A stretch of DNA of 64,000 bases from positions 1-64,000 of the forward strand of contig NZ_VTDQ01000012.1 of assembly GCF_015627175.1 (NCBI RefSeq). The letters run 5' to 3'. Under the pieces are notes generated by a model that was not told where the DNA came from, did no database searches, and was given only the letters and a program-made list of their open reading frames with translations. This document shows, piece by piece, positions 47,370 through 55,322 of this stretch. Every line of letters begins with the position of its first letter. The first letter of the stretch is position 1. Both the position numbers and the translations under genes were made by a program. The stretch is from Acinetobacter pollinis (GTDB lineage: Bacteria; Pseudomonadota; Gammaproteobacteria; Pseudomonadales; Moraxellaceae).

Positions 47370-47972
47370 TATTCTTCTTTCAAAACTAAACACTGACAAT
47401 CCTTAATACTTATTAAAACGATAAATAAACAGCGTCGGCATATTATTATATTAAATAAATCACATTTTAATATTTTTGTGTGATTAAAGTAACATTATTG
47501 TTTCCTTGATTTTTATACTGCCTCTCTTATAGCTTACATAAATGATTCACTTGAATACCCCTTTAGATGTGCATGTAAAATTCAATCCACTGTAAGGTAA
47601 AAATAGAATATAAAAATCTAGCTTTACTCTTATATGAATGATGTCGTCACAAATCGATTAAATTCTGATAAAGTAGTGACTTAAGAGTGGCTTTTTTATT
47701 TATGCATAAAAATGCAAACTTTTATTTCTGTGATAATCAATTCACTTAAATAAATAAATTAATTAACTTTCAAAAGGTTGCCATTAAAATGCTTTTAATG
47801 ATTGAAAAGAAGTATTTTAGTTTTATATAGTGCTTATTAGTTTGATTCACTTCCTCAATAACTATACTATTAAATAGTCTTAGTGCTTATTAGTTTTATA
47901 TAGTTTGTTTTAATCTGACAAAAAAACGGGTATTTTAACGGGTAATATTTAAAAATAGTACAAGTTACCCGT
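47370..47972. other. junction region between host gene and prophage integrase
   Basis: About 600 very AT-rich bases without a convincing gene. The right half contains two pairs of direct repeats (listed separately). The left attachment site attL is expected here, but no tRNA or other known integration target is visible, so its core cannot be named. Confidence 0.5.
47817..47904. repeat. interlocked direct repeats upstream of the integrase
   Basis: TAGTGCTTATTAGTTT occurs at 47828-47843 and 47881-47896, and TTAGTTTTATATAGT at 47817-47831 and 47890-47904. The two motifs overlap in one order on the left and in the opposite order on the right. Such sites next to an int gene often bind integrase arm domains or an excisionase; that role is inferred. 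Confidence 0.6.
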
Positions 47973-49178
47973 ATGCTCTCAGACGCAAAGATCAAAACAC
48001 TTAAACCTAAAGAGAAAGTATATCGCATACTTGATGCTGAACGCCTTTATATAGAAGTTCGCCCTAGTGGTAAAAAGATATGGCGTTTCAAATATGTTCT
48101 AAACGGGAAAGAGGGATCAATTAGTCTTGGTGAGTATCCAGTTGTTTCACTACTTGAAGCAAGACGATTAAAACAGGCTGAACAGGTAAAACTATCACAG
48201 GGACTCAACCCATCTGACGAAAAGAAAAAGGCAAAGCAAAAAGAATCCTCGTCAACAACATTTAAAGATATTGCCCAAGAATATAAAGAAAAGAAATTAG
48301 TGAACAGGTCTGTTGGCTATATCAATCAGTTTGATAGTGCAATGGAAAAAGATATCTTTAAGGTTATTGGCGCAAAGGACATCTCAAAAGTAACATCAGC
48401 TGATGTTCTAAAAATTATGGAGAGCACCTTAAAGAGAGTACGTTCACAAACCAATTATGGTTCAGGGGAAGTGACTGCTATCCAAAACCGTAAGTTTATT
48501 GGCCTTGTGATGCGATATGCGATTGTTACGCTACGAGCTGAATATGACCCAACTTATGCAGTTAAAGATTATGTCACTAGGCCTGATGTAGAACATGCAA
48601 AACCAATAGATCGCTCTGACATGTCAAAACTAAGAACTAATTTAGAGAACTATAATGGTTCAACAACTGTCAAGAATGCAGGACTATGTTTGCTCTACTC
48701 TATGCTTAGAACAATTGAAATTAGGCGTATGAGATGGTCTTTTGTTGATTTTGAGCAAAGAATAATTACCTTCCCGATCTCATCAAAAAGGAATCCAAGT
48801 GAACGAACAACCAAGAAAAATCGTCTTCACATCGTACCATTCTCAAAACAAATTGAAGGCATTCTAAAAGAGCAGTTAAAAATTACAGGCGGCCAAGAGT
48901 ATGTGTTTCCTTCTGTCTATAAAACAGGAATGCTATCTGCTACAACATTAAATCGAATGCTAGACTATATTGGGTTAAGTGAAGTTACTGCTCACGACTT
49001 TAGAGCTACAGCCTCAACCATGCTTAATGAAAAAGGATATAGCCAAGACTGGATTGAGAAACAATTGGCACATGCTGAAGAAAACAAAACAAGAGCATCA
49101 TACAACCATGCTCAATATTTAGAGGATAGACGCAAAATGCTTCAGGATTGGGCTGATATGGTTGATGGGTGGAAGTAG
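47973..49178 (+). CDS. prophage integrase (tyrosine recombinase, DUF4102/P4-type)
   Basis: 401 residues. N-terminal DUF4102 arm-binding domain (about 1-95; LDAERLYIEVRPSGKKIWRF, SISLGEYPVVSLLEARRL), SAM-like core-binding domain (about 100-200), then the catalytic domain. The active residues are seen: Arg in YSMLRTIEIRRMRW, HxxR as TAHDFRATAS, His in QLAHAEENKTRASY, and a C-terminal Tyr in SYNHAQYLED. P4-type integrases usually use tRNA 3' ends, but none adjoins. It reads inward, toward the late operon. The repeats just upstream may be its binding sites. Confidence 0.93.
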   Translation: MLSDAKIKTLKPKEKVYRILDAERLYIEVRPSGKKIWRFKYVLNGKEGSISLGEYPVVSLLEARRLKQAEQVKLSQGLNPSDEKKKAKQKESSSTTFKDIAQEYKEKKLVNRSVGYINQFDSAMEKDIFKVIGAKDISKVTSADVLKIMESTLKRVRSQTNYGSGEVTAIQNRKFIGLVMRYAIVTLRAEYDPTYAVKDYVTRPDVEHAKPIDRSDMSKLRTNLENYNGSTTVKNAGLCLLYSMLRTIEIRRMRWSFVDFEQRIITFPISSKRNPSERTTKKNRLHIVPFSKQIEGILKEQLKITGGQEYVFPSVYKTGMLSATTLNRMLDYIGLSEVTAHDFRATASTMLNEKGYSQDWIEKQLAHAEENKTRASYNHAQYLEDRRKMLQDWADMVDGWK

Positions 49179-49245
49179 ATATCTAGTATAAATTTCTCTC
49201 GACTTCAGCAATTAATTTAAACTAGAATGCAGTTAAGGTTATTTG

Positions 49246-49542
49246 ATGTTAGATGTTAACAGTATGAGCTTCTTTAGAGATAAAATTGATGAATTGGAGA
49301 GTGTACTTGAGTATCACCCGATACTTTGTTCTATTGTAGTTATAGTCTCCGCACTACTCATCTTTATTTATGACAAGGTTGTTCTTACCTTATTTAATGT
49401 TCAACTTTTCGATTACTTTTTATTTAGAGAACATATTGCTAATCATTTAACAACTGTTAAATCTATATATTTTATACTACCCCTTTCATGTATGTATTTT
49501 GGATACTGCTATGTTAGAAGAATTTTTTATTCTAGATTTTAG
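49246..49542 (+). CDS. hypothetical membrane protein, 98 aa (prophage cargo)
   Basis: Not recognised. Membrane helices near 27-45 (PILCSIVVIVSALLIFIY) and 72-90 (SIYFILPLSCMYFGYCYV) with a short amphipathic start. AAGG stands seven bases before the ATG at 49246; a TTG just upstream in frame is less likely. It follows the integrase by 67 bases on the same strand. Its AT-richness and position between int and lysis genes fit a lysogenic-conversion (moron) gene. Confidence 0.6.
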   Translation: MLDVNSMSFFRDKIDELESVLEYHPILCSIVVIVSALLIFIYDKVVLTLFNVQLFDYFLFREHIANHLTTVKSIYFILPLSCMYFGYCYVRRIFYSRF

Positions 49543-49675
49543 TGAAATCGATTTTTTATTCAGTAAAATAGGAAATTAGAAGTCATTATTAAATAAGGTC
49601 GATAATACATATTTTGATATCGGATTTCTTATTATTATATAATAAAAACAAATATACATAGGAAGACATATCAAA

Positions 49676-49954
49676 ATGTTTGATTTTAAAATTGGCACAC
49701 TATCTTTACTTGGAGCTATTATTTTTCTTTTAATTTATCAAATTGGTAGATGGTGTAGAAAATTTAAGCTTTGGGCTTATAAAAAAAATACTGAACTAGA
49801 TGATCGTAAAATTTTATTTTATCCATCAAGTATACTGTTTGGTTTTATAATCGGCTCTTTACTACAAGCACCATTTAATCAGTATAATAATTGCAAGAAG
49901 ATAGAGATTGATTCTAAAGCTTGTATTTTTAAATTTGCAGACTATCCAAAATAA
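49676..49954 (+). CDS. hypothetical membrane protein, 92 aa (prophage cargo)
   Basis: Not recognised. An N-terminal helix (about 8-24, TLSLLGAIIFLLIYQIG), a basic loop (RWCRKFKLWAYKKN), a second helix (about 49-64, YPSSILFGFIIGSLL), then a short polar tail with two cysteines. AGGAAGA precedes the ATG. It is a second + strand cargo gene after the integrase, and very AT-rich. Role unknown. Confidence 0.6.
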   Translation: MFDFKIGTLSLLGAIIFLLIYQIGRWCRKFKLWAYKKNTELDDRKILFYPSSILFGFIIGSLLQAPFNQYNNCKKIEIDSKACIFKFADYPK

Positions 49955-50042
49955 TTAAATATATATTTTATGAAATTCATCATTTTAATTACTAGATAAA
50001 TTATGGAGTTATTTATAACAACTCCATAATTCATCTTATTTA

Positions 50043-50792
50043 TCAACGTTTCCATCGATTGTATAATTGTGTAATATGCTCAAAGTTGCTAGGGTTATTT
50101 TTTTGTCGATCCTTGATTATTAACTCCAAGAATTCATAATTAGCGACAACAATAGAGCCGAGGGTATTCTTAATCAATTGCTCATCAAAATCTCCAAATC
50201 TTATTCCTACAGCCACAAACTCTAGATAATTCAATATATAAAATAGATTCTTTTTATCTTCGTAAGAAATTATGTGGGATTTATTGTGATGATGGCATCC
50301 ATCTTTATTATCTTCATAACAAATATGTTCAATCTTAAGTTTAAAACATCCCGCCTTCATGCATCTTTCATAAATCCCATTAGCTTTTTCAATCCTATCA
50401 GAATATGCTGTAGAGAACCTAGAAGACATAAGACTCTGTATAGAGTGGTTTCTAGTTGCTGCTAAAACCTGGTTTCGACTTGTAAAAAGCCAACCAAAAA
50501 CAGCTGCAACAATACCAAGTAAAACTAAAATAGAGCTTGATTGGCTTCCCCTAGATCCTGTGAAATCAGCAAGTGAAAAACCTAAAAAGTTACGATCTTC
50601 TATACATAAATTCCAAATTACAATTTCAATAAATAAAATAATTAGTGAAATCATAATTAACGCGAGCTGTATATGAGTTCTTGGTTTCAAAAAAAATTTA
50701 TCTTTTACATATTTATTAGCTATGTACGCTAAAATAATATATGGAACAAAAACAAGTACGGTTCTTAAAAGTAAAATATTATCAATTGACAC
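50043..50792 (-). CDS. membrane protein, DUF4760-like (prophage cargo)
   Basis: 249 residues. Three membrane helices: about 8-26 (LLRTVLVFVPYIILAYIA), 42-60 (LALIMISLIILFIEIVIW) and 84-105 (SSILVLLGIVAAVFGWLFTS). A cytoplasmic domain follows, with a His/Cys-rich stretch (CYEDNKDGCHHHNKSH) and the string ILNYLEFVAVGIRFGDFDEQ, which resembles DUF4760-type proteins. The function of that family is unknown. It starts at a GTG with AGG seven bases before it. Expressed from a lysogen, such a protein could serve in superinfection exclusion; that is inference only. Confidence 0.6.
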   Translation of the reverse strand: MSIDNILLLRTVLVFVPYIILAYIANKYVKDKFFLKPRTHIQLALIMISLIILFIEIVIWNLCIEDRNFLGFSLADFTGSRGSQSSSILVLLGIVAAVFGWLFTSRNQVLAATRNHSIQSLMSSRFSTAYSDRIEKANGIYERCMKAGCFKLKIEHICYEDNKDGCHHHNKSHIISYEDKKNLFYILNYLEFVAVGIRFGDFDEQLIKNTLGSIVVANYEFLELIIKDRQKNNPSNFEHITQLYNRWKR

Positions 50793-50827
50793 TTTAAAGC
50801 CTAAAAATGATTATCTATAGATACAAG

Positions 50828-50851
50828 AAAGCACCTCACAAGAGGTGCTTT
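50828..50851. terminator. bidirectional-looking terminator at the end of the late operon
   Basis: A perfect 10-bp stem AAAGCACCTC / GAGGTGCTTT with a 4-nt loop, between the micro-ORF/spanin genes and the DUF4760-like gene. Confidence 0.7.
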
Positions 50852-50871
50852 GCACTAATTTTAATGATTTA

Positions 50872-50925
50872 CTAACCGATCCCGTATCCATCTTGCAAAC
50901 CTTTATTTTTAATAAAATATGACAT
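50872..50925 (-). CDS. 17-codon micro-ORF with strong ribosome binding site
   Basis: ATG at 50923-50925 opens the peptide MSYFIKNKGLQDGYGIG, ending in TAG at 50872-50874. GAGGAG lies seven bases before the ATG, the strongest ribosome binding site in this part of the window. It is followed by a terminator. No homology is recognised. It lies downstream of Rz1 on the late strand, with a 330-bp gene-free leader between them, so it may have its own promoter. It could be a toxin-like or regulatory peptide, or the remnant start of a lost gene. Confidence 0.4.
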   Translation of the reverse strand: MSYFIKNKGLQDGYGIG

Positions 50926-51257
50926 AATTATACTCCTCTGTAGGCGCTAAAAACTCAATATTCATAAACTAGAAATTAAGATCACCTAAAAATAATACTA
51001 TATGAATCCATATAGTATTGATATGCTAGTTCGCTATTGATATATCACAATCAACAGAAAAAAAGCGTTTTGACCCGAATAGGCAACAACTTTACCTATG
51101 CAGTCCGCAATAGAGATTAAATTCACCTATGCGGTGTATATACAACCATATACAAATAATTTAACTCAGTCAACCATACTAAAGCGAATAGTGTAATAGA
51201 ATGTACTCATAATTTTATGAAGTTAGTTGTCTACAAAACTATACAACTAGTCATCTA
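50926..51257. other. gene-free stretch between Rz1 and the micro-ORF
   Basis: About 330 bases with no convincing ORF. Small repeats are seen: TATTGATAT twice near 51016-51045, ACCTATGC twice near 51093-51135, and TAGTTGT...ACAACTA as an inverted repeat near 51227-51250. A promoter for the micro-ORF or a structured RNA is possible but not shown. Confidence 0.45.
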
Positions 51258-51566
51258 CTAAGTGAAAATATAAATTAAACTATCGTACCGATCCTTACAC
51301 TCATTATATTTCTTCACCGTATCCACCGACCAAAGAATCCATGCCTTACCTGTATTTTCATCTAATGTTTGAAGATCAGGACAAGGCTGCAACAAGTTAC
51401 TTGGTATCTGTACTGGTGGTTTGACCTGATTTAATGAGTTCATTGAGCTGCACCCGACCATCATCATCGATGCACACATTACGATAGACAGGGCGATCAA
51501 CGTATTTATTGATGGTCCTTGTGACGTATTCAACTTTTGTTGCTTGCTCAGATTTAAGTTTTTCAT
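51258..51566 (-). CDS. Rz1-like outer-membrane spanin lipoprotein
   Basis: The outer-membrane half of a two-part spanin that fuses inner and outer membranes at lysis. About 102 residues. The signal region NTLIALSIVMCASMMMVGC ends in a lipobox; the mature part opens with SSMNSLNQVKPPVQIPSNLL, Pro-containing as is usual in Rz1. The frame is open from a GTG three codons earlier; AAGGTGAG precedes the ATG at 51564-51566. It overlaps the Rz gene by 170 bases in another frame, the lambda-type nested arrangement, and extends past its end. Confidence 0.75.
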   Translation of the reverse strand: MKNLNLSKQQKLNTSQGPSINTLIALSIVMCASMMMVGCSSMNSLNQVKPPVQIPSNLLQPCPDLQTLDENTGKAWILWSVDTVKKYNECKDRYDSLIYIFT

Positions 51567-51783
51567 AGTCTGCACTCACCTTGTTCATTTCAATTTGCTG
51601 TTGTTGAGCAGCTTCTAAATATTTCTGTTTTTGTTCTTGCACATAGCCAATATGCTCTTGCTTCAGTTTCTCAATGCTGTGATCTTTGTGACTCAAGATC
51701 ATGAGTAAGCACAGAATTAAAAAAGCGAGTAATGCAATTAAGCATTCTCGCCAGTACTTCAAAGCCAGCAATAGATAAGTCAT
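51397..51783 (-). CDS. Rz-like inner-membrane spanin
   Basis: The inner-membrane half of the spanin pair, about 128 residues. One N-terminal membrane helix (about 13-31, ECLIALLAFLILCLLMIL) is followed by a long coiled-coil rich in Lys, Glu and Gln (SIEKLKQEHIGYVQEQKQKY onward) in the periplasm. The ATG at 51781-51783 overlaps the endolysin stop (ATGA), so I prefer it over a start six codons earlier. Rz1 is read from inside this gene in a different frame. Confidence 0.75.
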   Translation of the reverse strand: MTYLLLALKYWRECLIALLAFLILCLLMILSHKDHSIEKLKQEHIGYVQEQKQKYLEAAQQQQIEMNKVSADYEKLKSEQATKVEYVTRTINKYVDRPVYRNVCIDDDGRVQLNELIKSGQTTSTDTK

Positions 51784-52349
51784 CGGTTCACCTCTAAACA
51801 CTTTTCAATTCGCCATTTCTGACGATTCCAAACGCCTTTACACTTAGAATTAAGGCGACAATCTACTTTGATGTTATGTGACCCTACACGGCTAAACCGC
51901 CAATTCTCTAGTGAATGACACGCTTTCACATACTGCCCTGCTTTTAAATGTTTTAGCATTTGTGATTGAGTCCATGCATTAATCCCGTACTGATAAACAA
52001 AGTCGGCATATAGATCATATTCAACTTGTGAAATTTTGACGTTCTTCAAAGAGTGATTGAACGTATCTCGATGACGAGAAATATGAGCATGTAAATAACG
52101 TAAGGCTTCTTTTTGTGAGATCGGCTTGTCTGTCATTTTAATTTTTGAACCATCAGGTTTTAATGTTGAACCAAAACCTTGAGTAACAACTTTCCCTGAA
52201 TCATGATAAGGCTTTGCTCGATAACCCTCTTGCATTGCCGTTCCCTTTACCCCATTTTGACTTACATCACTTAGATAATAGGAAGCCGTAGGAACGCCTG
52301 TCATTACTGCAACAATTGAGCCGATAACATAGTATTTAGTCTTGTCCAT
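51780..52349 (-). CDS. phage endolysin, GH24 lysozyme (SAR type)
   Basis: Cuts peptidoglycan glycan strands at lysis. 189 residues. The T4-lysozyme-type catalytic set is present with exact spacing: Glu41, Asp50 and Thr56 in MQEGYRAKPYHDSGKVVTQG. A hydrophobic N-terminal segment rich in Gly, Ala and Ser (about 7-25, YVIGSIVAVMTGVPTASYY) looks like a signal-arrest-release anchor, so the enzyme is probably exported by Sec and held inactive at the membrane until depolarisation. It overlaps the holin gene by 14 bases. Confidence 0.9.
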   Translation of the reverse strand: MDKTKYYVIGSIVAVMTGVPTASYYLSDVSQNGVKGTAMQEGYRAKPYHDSGKVVTQGFGSTLKPDGSKIKMTDKPISQKEALRYLHAHISRHRDTFNHSLKNVKISQVEYDLYADFVYQYGINAWTQSQMLKHLKAGQYVKACHSLENWRFSRVGSHNIKVDCRLNSKCKGVWNRQKWRIEKCLEVNR

Positions 52350-52644
52350 GCCATTTACCCTCTTTCATTAACTGCATTTTTAGTTGATGAAATTCTTGCG
52401 CTCTTTGGTCTTCATTCGACTTATATTGATCATCCTTATATTTGTAATACCAATTCATGAAAAAGCTAAAAATAGTGAACACCGCACTAACTGCTGCAAA
52501 ACACAGTAAAATCTTTGCAACAATATCTATGTTTGCAAGCGCGGAAAGAATCCCTGCACCTGTACTTGTATATGCTCCAATTTGCGTGGTCTTATTTGTA
52601 AATACTGTATTCGCCGTATCTACAAGTTGTTGCCGATCTGTCAT
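52336..52644 (-). CDS. phage holin
   Basis: A 102-residue holin or pinholin candidate. Two hydrophobic stretches are seen (about 29-45, TSTGAGILSALANIDIVA, and 41-63, AKILLCFAAVSAVFTIFSFF), then a charged C-terminal tail (YKYKDDQYKSNEDQRAQEF) typical of holins. The frame is open 14 codons further, but GAGGG precedes the ATG at 52642-52644. It is the first gene of the holin-endolysin-Rz/Rz1 cassette. With a SAR endolysin, a pinholin role would fit. Confidence 0.75.
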   Translation of the reverse strand: MTDRQQLVDTANTVFTNKTTQIGAYTSTGAGILSALANIDIVAKILLCFAAVSAVFTIFSFFMNWYYKYKDDQYKSNEDQRAQEFHQLKMQLMKEGKWHGQD

Positions 52645-52674
52645 CTTTCCCTCTAATTTGCTAATTTTTAGATA

Positions 52675-52700
52675 TAAAAAAACCATGCTTTTGCATGGTC
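52675..52700 (-). terminator. terminator between tail genes and lysis cassette
   Basis: A 7-bp stem ACCATGC / GCATGGT with a 4-nt loop and a run of seven U on the minus strand. It would set lower expression of the lysis genes relative to the tail genes. Confidence 0.65.
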
Positions 52701-52719
52701 TTAACTTGTTTAGTAAAAA

Positions 52720-52950
52720 CTAAATTTCTATCGTTCCTGTATTACCTGACGGCGCAATACGTTTGATCTCTGTGCCAGCAACAAAAACTCGATCACCGGT
52801 TTTAAATTGAGTGGCACTGGTACACAGCAGTAAACCAGTACTATCAACGATCAACACTTTATAATTTGGATGATCTGCATTGGTAATATCCCCAATGAGT
52901 TCCGGTGTTTTTGGTAAAAGGTCTAAAAGCTTCTGATATGGATTACTCAC
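52720..52950 (-). CDS. small phage tail-region protein, 76 aa
   Basis: Not assigned to a family. Beta-rich sequence (YKVLIVDSTGLLLCTSATQF, DRVFVAGTEIKRI), without membrane segments. It overlaps the end of the large tail gene by 8 bases, so it is coupled to it. A small structural or chaperone role for the tail tip is possible; the position is the only evidence. Confidence 0.65.
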   Translation of the reverse strand: MSNPYQKLLDLLPKTPELIGDITNADHPNYKVLIVDSTGLLLCTSATQFKTGDRVFVAGTEIKRIAPSGNTGTIEI

Positions 52951-55312
52951 TTGTTACAACCCTCTCAATAGCAACTGTTTGCATCACTTTGTCATAAGAG
53001 AAAGAAACATCAACACTGTCTACAATACCCCACCACTCACCGTTAAACGCTGTAATTTCACCTAAAACACACTGTCCAACCTTATCGCTAATCGGCATCT
53101 GAATTGTATGCATTTCAACAAGACCAGCTTTAGAAAGCATTGCTTTCCCTGCACTGGCCATCACAGACGTAGAGCTATAAAGTGGATTGTTTTGTGTGGC
53201 ATAGATATTTGCACCATCAGTCCCTGTTTTCTTCACCTTATAAATATCGCCTGACTTATCACTAGTCAGCCACACGGCGTTATATTCAGGGTATCTTGTA
53301 TCATTTACACTAATATTTACCGCAATCGATTCAGGAATCAATCGGTCGTATTCACTCACAACCAATGACTCCCAATAGCTCTTTTTATATAGTGGCTTAA
53401 TGGTCAACGTATTACTGTCAGGCTCACTATAAATAAAGCCCCCGGCTGAATCAGCAATCAGCTTAATTGCTGCAATCGGGGTTAAATTTGAATAAGAAAA
53501 ACTATACTTAGGAACAATCCAACCTAACTCATCAATGAGTTTCCAATTCAAGGCTACAGTACTTCCCACGCGATCTAATTCGGCCTGTGCTAATTGAACG
53601 GATGTCCGCTCATTTTCCTGTAAAAAAGTACGTGTCGGAGAAGCCGGTGCATCGAGTAACGCAGTTGGACTTCGCCCTGTTACGGTATAGACTTCCTTAC
53701 CGAATTGCCGTGTTCGTGTTCTATCCTCAACAAACATACGATGAACATTACCATTCACGGCAACCACTAAAATAACTGGATTGCCGTCAGTACTTCTTGT
53801 CTTTTGAATTTCGCTTGCTGGAATAGATAAGCTAAAGGTCCAACACCACTTTGATCTGTCACAGTTATAGCGACCATTAAAAATTAAGATACTTTCTTTT
53901 GTATCCTCACGATATACAGAAACATCATTCACAATCTGCCATCCATTTACTGGTGCGACTTGTGGAATACAATCATCATTCCCAAAGTCAAAATTAATAT
54001 GATGTGCATCAATATTCGTACACAAGCACTGAAAATCTAGGTCATTGCTACCAAGATACGGTTTTTCAGGAACAGGCTCCCATGCCTCAATATCATGCTT
54101 TTTATAATAGATTGCCCGACCATCTTGCCAAGCATAGGCATTCTCAACAATCAGCTCTAAGCCTTTAGCAAAACCAAACTGATAACGCCGTTCAAAAACA
54201 TGGGCCACTTCATACGCGTATGTCAGTTGCTTTCTTTGCCGTTGCATTTCTTGCCATTGCACAATACTTTCAGTTGTTGCTTTTAAACCGCTCTCCCAAG
54301 CGATAAACGCATTTGACTGTAGAGATAGATCCTGTTGCCATAATGACCCAAAGAAATTACTCAAACGATTACCCGATTGATAAATACTTTGAATACTGCG
54401 ACTCAGTGACGAAGTTTTTTCAAACTGCAAGGATGCACCATGACTACACGCAATTGCTTCATTCAACCCATTGTCATAGTATTTGGTAGCATGAATACCA
54501 ATTTGCCACGGCGTATCAATATGAGCGCTTGCCTCTACCGTAGATTGGAACGCCGTATTTAAGTCCATAAATACAGCTCGGTAATAGTCAGCGTCATAAT
54601 TTGCAGTGACTTCACTCAAAAACGGTGCATGACTCACAACTGCATCAATCACAGCCTGTTGCTGATCATATTTGGCCTGAATATCAGCAGTCATTGTACT
54701 TGCGACTTGGCGATCAATACGTGCAAGTGCTTTTACATTTGTTTGAATATCACTAAGCAGACTCAGATTGACTTGAGAATTTACATACGCAAGTTGAGTG
54801 GATACAGCCTCAATCTCAGGAATAATTCTGCTTTCATACGAAGCATCAAAAACAGCAACATTATCGCCTGTTGCTGAATATATCGCTTGTATCTGAGAGG
54901 AAAAATCAAAGGATATGCTTGAGCTAAGAGTATCTGCGACCACTTCACCAAAGTTTAAGTCTGTTGACTCGATCACCCTACCTATAAAGTTTAGATCAAC
55001 ATGATGACTGTCATTCTTTAGATATGGATCAATATAGTCATACTGTGCTGTAACTTGAGCTGAAAAAGCTGTTTGAAATAAACCATCTGCATGGCCAGTT
55101 CCGCTTACTGTTGTTACATAGTTGGTTTGTGTTTCTAGCTGAAAACCTAGATTGATACGCGCGTCAACCGCACCTAAAACATCATCACCAAAATTAAGAT
55201 TGGTTGAGCCTGTAGCTAGATACTGAAAATTGAGAACACTTGAGTCATCACTCTCAAAATTGAGAATAAGATTTAGGGCATCGATGGGTACCCTACGTTT
55301 CTTAAAATCCAC
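52943..55312 (-). CDS. large phage tail protein with repeated LNFG-type motifs
   Basis: 789 residues. The N-terminal third repeats a short phrase: SVLNFQYLATGS, TNLNFGDDVLGA, VDLNFIGRVIES, TDLNFGEVVADT, then later HHINFDFGNDD and NDLDFQCLC. The middle is helical (many Gln, Ala, Asp; INSQVNLSLLSDIQTNVKAL type), and the C-terminal part (from about 450) is a beta-rich tail/baseplate-hub-like module with RSPTALLDAP and SGGFIYSEP. This points to a tail-tip or central hub protein that meets the host cell; the exact role is inferred from size and position after the fibre-like gene. Confidence 0.7.
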   Translation of the reverse strand: MDFKKRRVPIDALNLILNFESDDSSVLNFQYLATGSTNLNFGDDVLGAVDARINLGFQLETQTNYVTTVSGTGHADGLFQTAFSAQVTAQYDYIDPYLKNDSHHVDLNFIGRVIESTDLNFGEVVADTLSSSISFDFSSQIQAIYSATGDNVAVFDASYESRIIPEIEAVSTQLAYVNSQVNLSLLSDIQTNVKALARIDRQVASTMTADIQAKYDQQQAVIDAVVSHAPFLSEVTANYDADYYRAVFMDLNTAFQSTVEASAHIDTPWQIGIHATKYYDNGLNEAIACSHGASLQFEKTSSLSRSIQSIYQSGNRLSNFFGSLWQQDLSLQSNAFIAWESGLKATTESIVQWQEMQRQRKQLTYAYEVAHVFERRYQFGFAKGLELIVENAYAWQDGRAIYYKKHDIEAWEPVPEKPYLGSNDLDFQCLCTNIDAHHINFDFGNDDCIPQVAPVNGWQIVNDVSVYREDTKESILIFNGRYNCDRSKWCWTFSLSIPASEIQKTRSTDGNPVILVVAVNGNVHRMFVEDRTRTRQFGKEVYTVTGRSPTALLDAPASPTRTFLQENERTSVQLAQAELDRVGSTVALNWKLIDELGWIVPKYSFSYSNLTPIAAIKLIADSAGGFIYSEPDSNTLTIKPLYKKSYWESLVVSEYDRLIPESIAVNISVNDTRYPEYNAVWLTSDKSGDIYKVKKTGTDGANIYATQNNPLYSSTSVMASAGKAMLSKAGLVEMHTIQMPISDKVGQCVLGEITAFNGEWWGIVDSVDVSFSYDKVMQTVAIERVVTSE

Positions 55313-55322
55313 ATTTTGCCCC

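Noticed and set aside
47828..47896. The direct repeats before the integrase as the att core itself
   Set aside because: Both copies lie on the same side of the integrase, 53 bases apart; an att core would need its second copy at the other prophage end.
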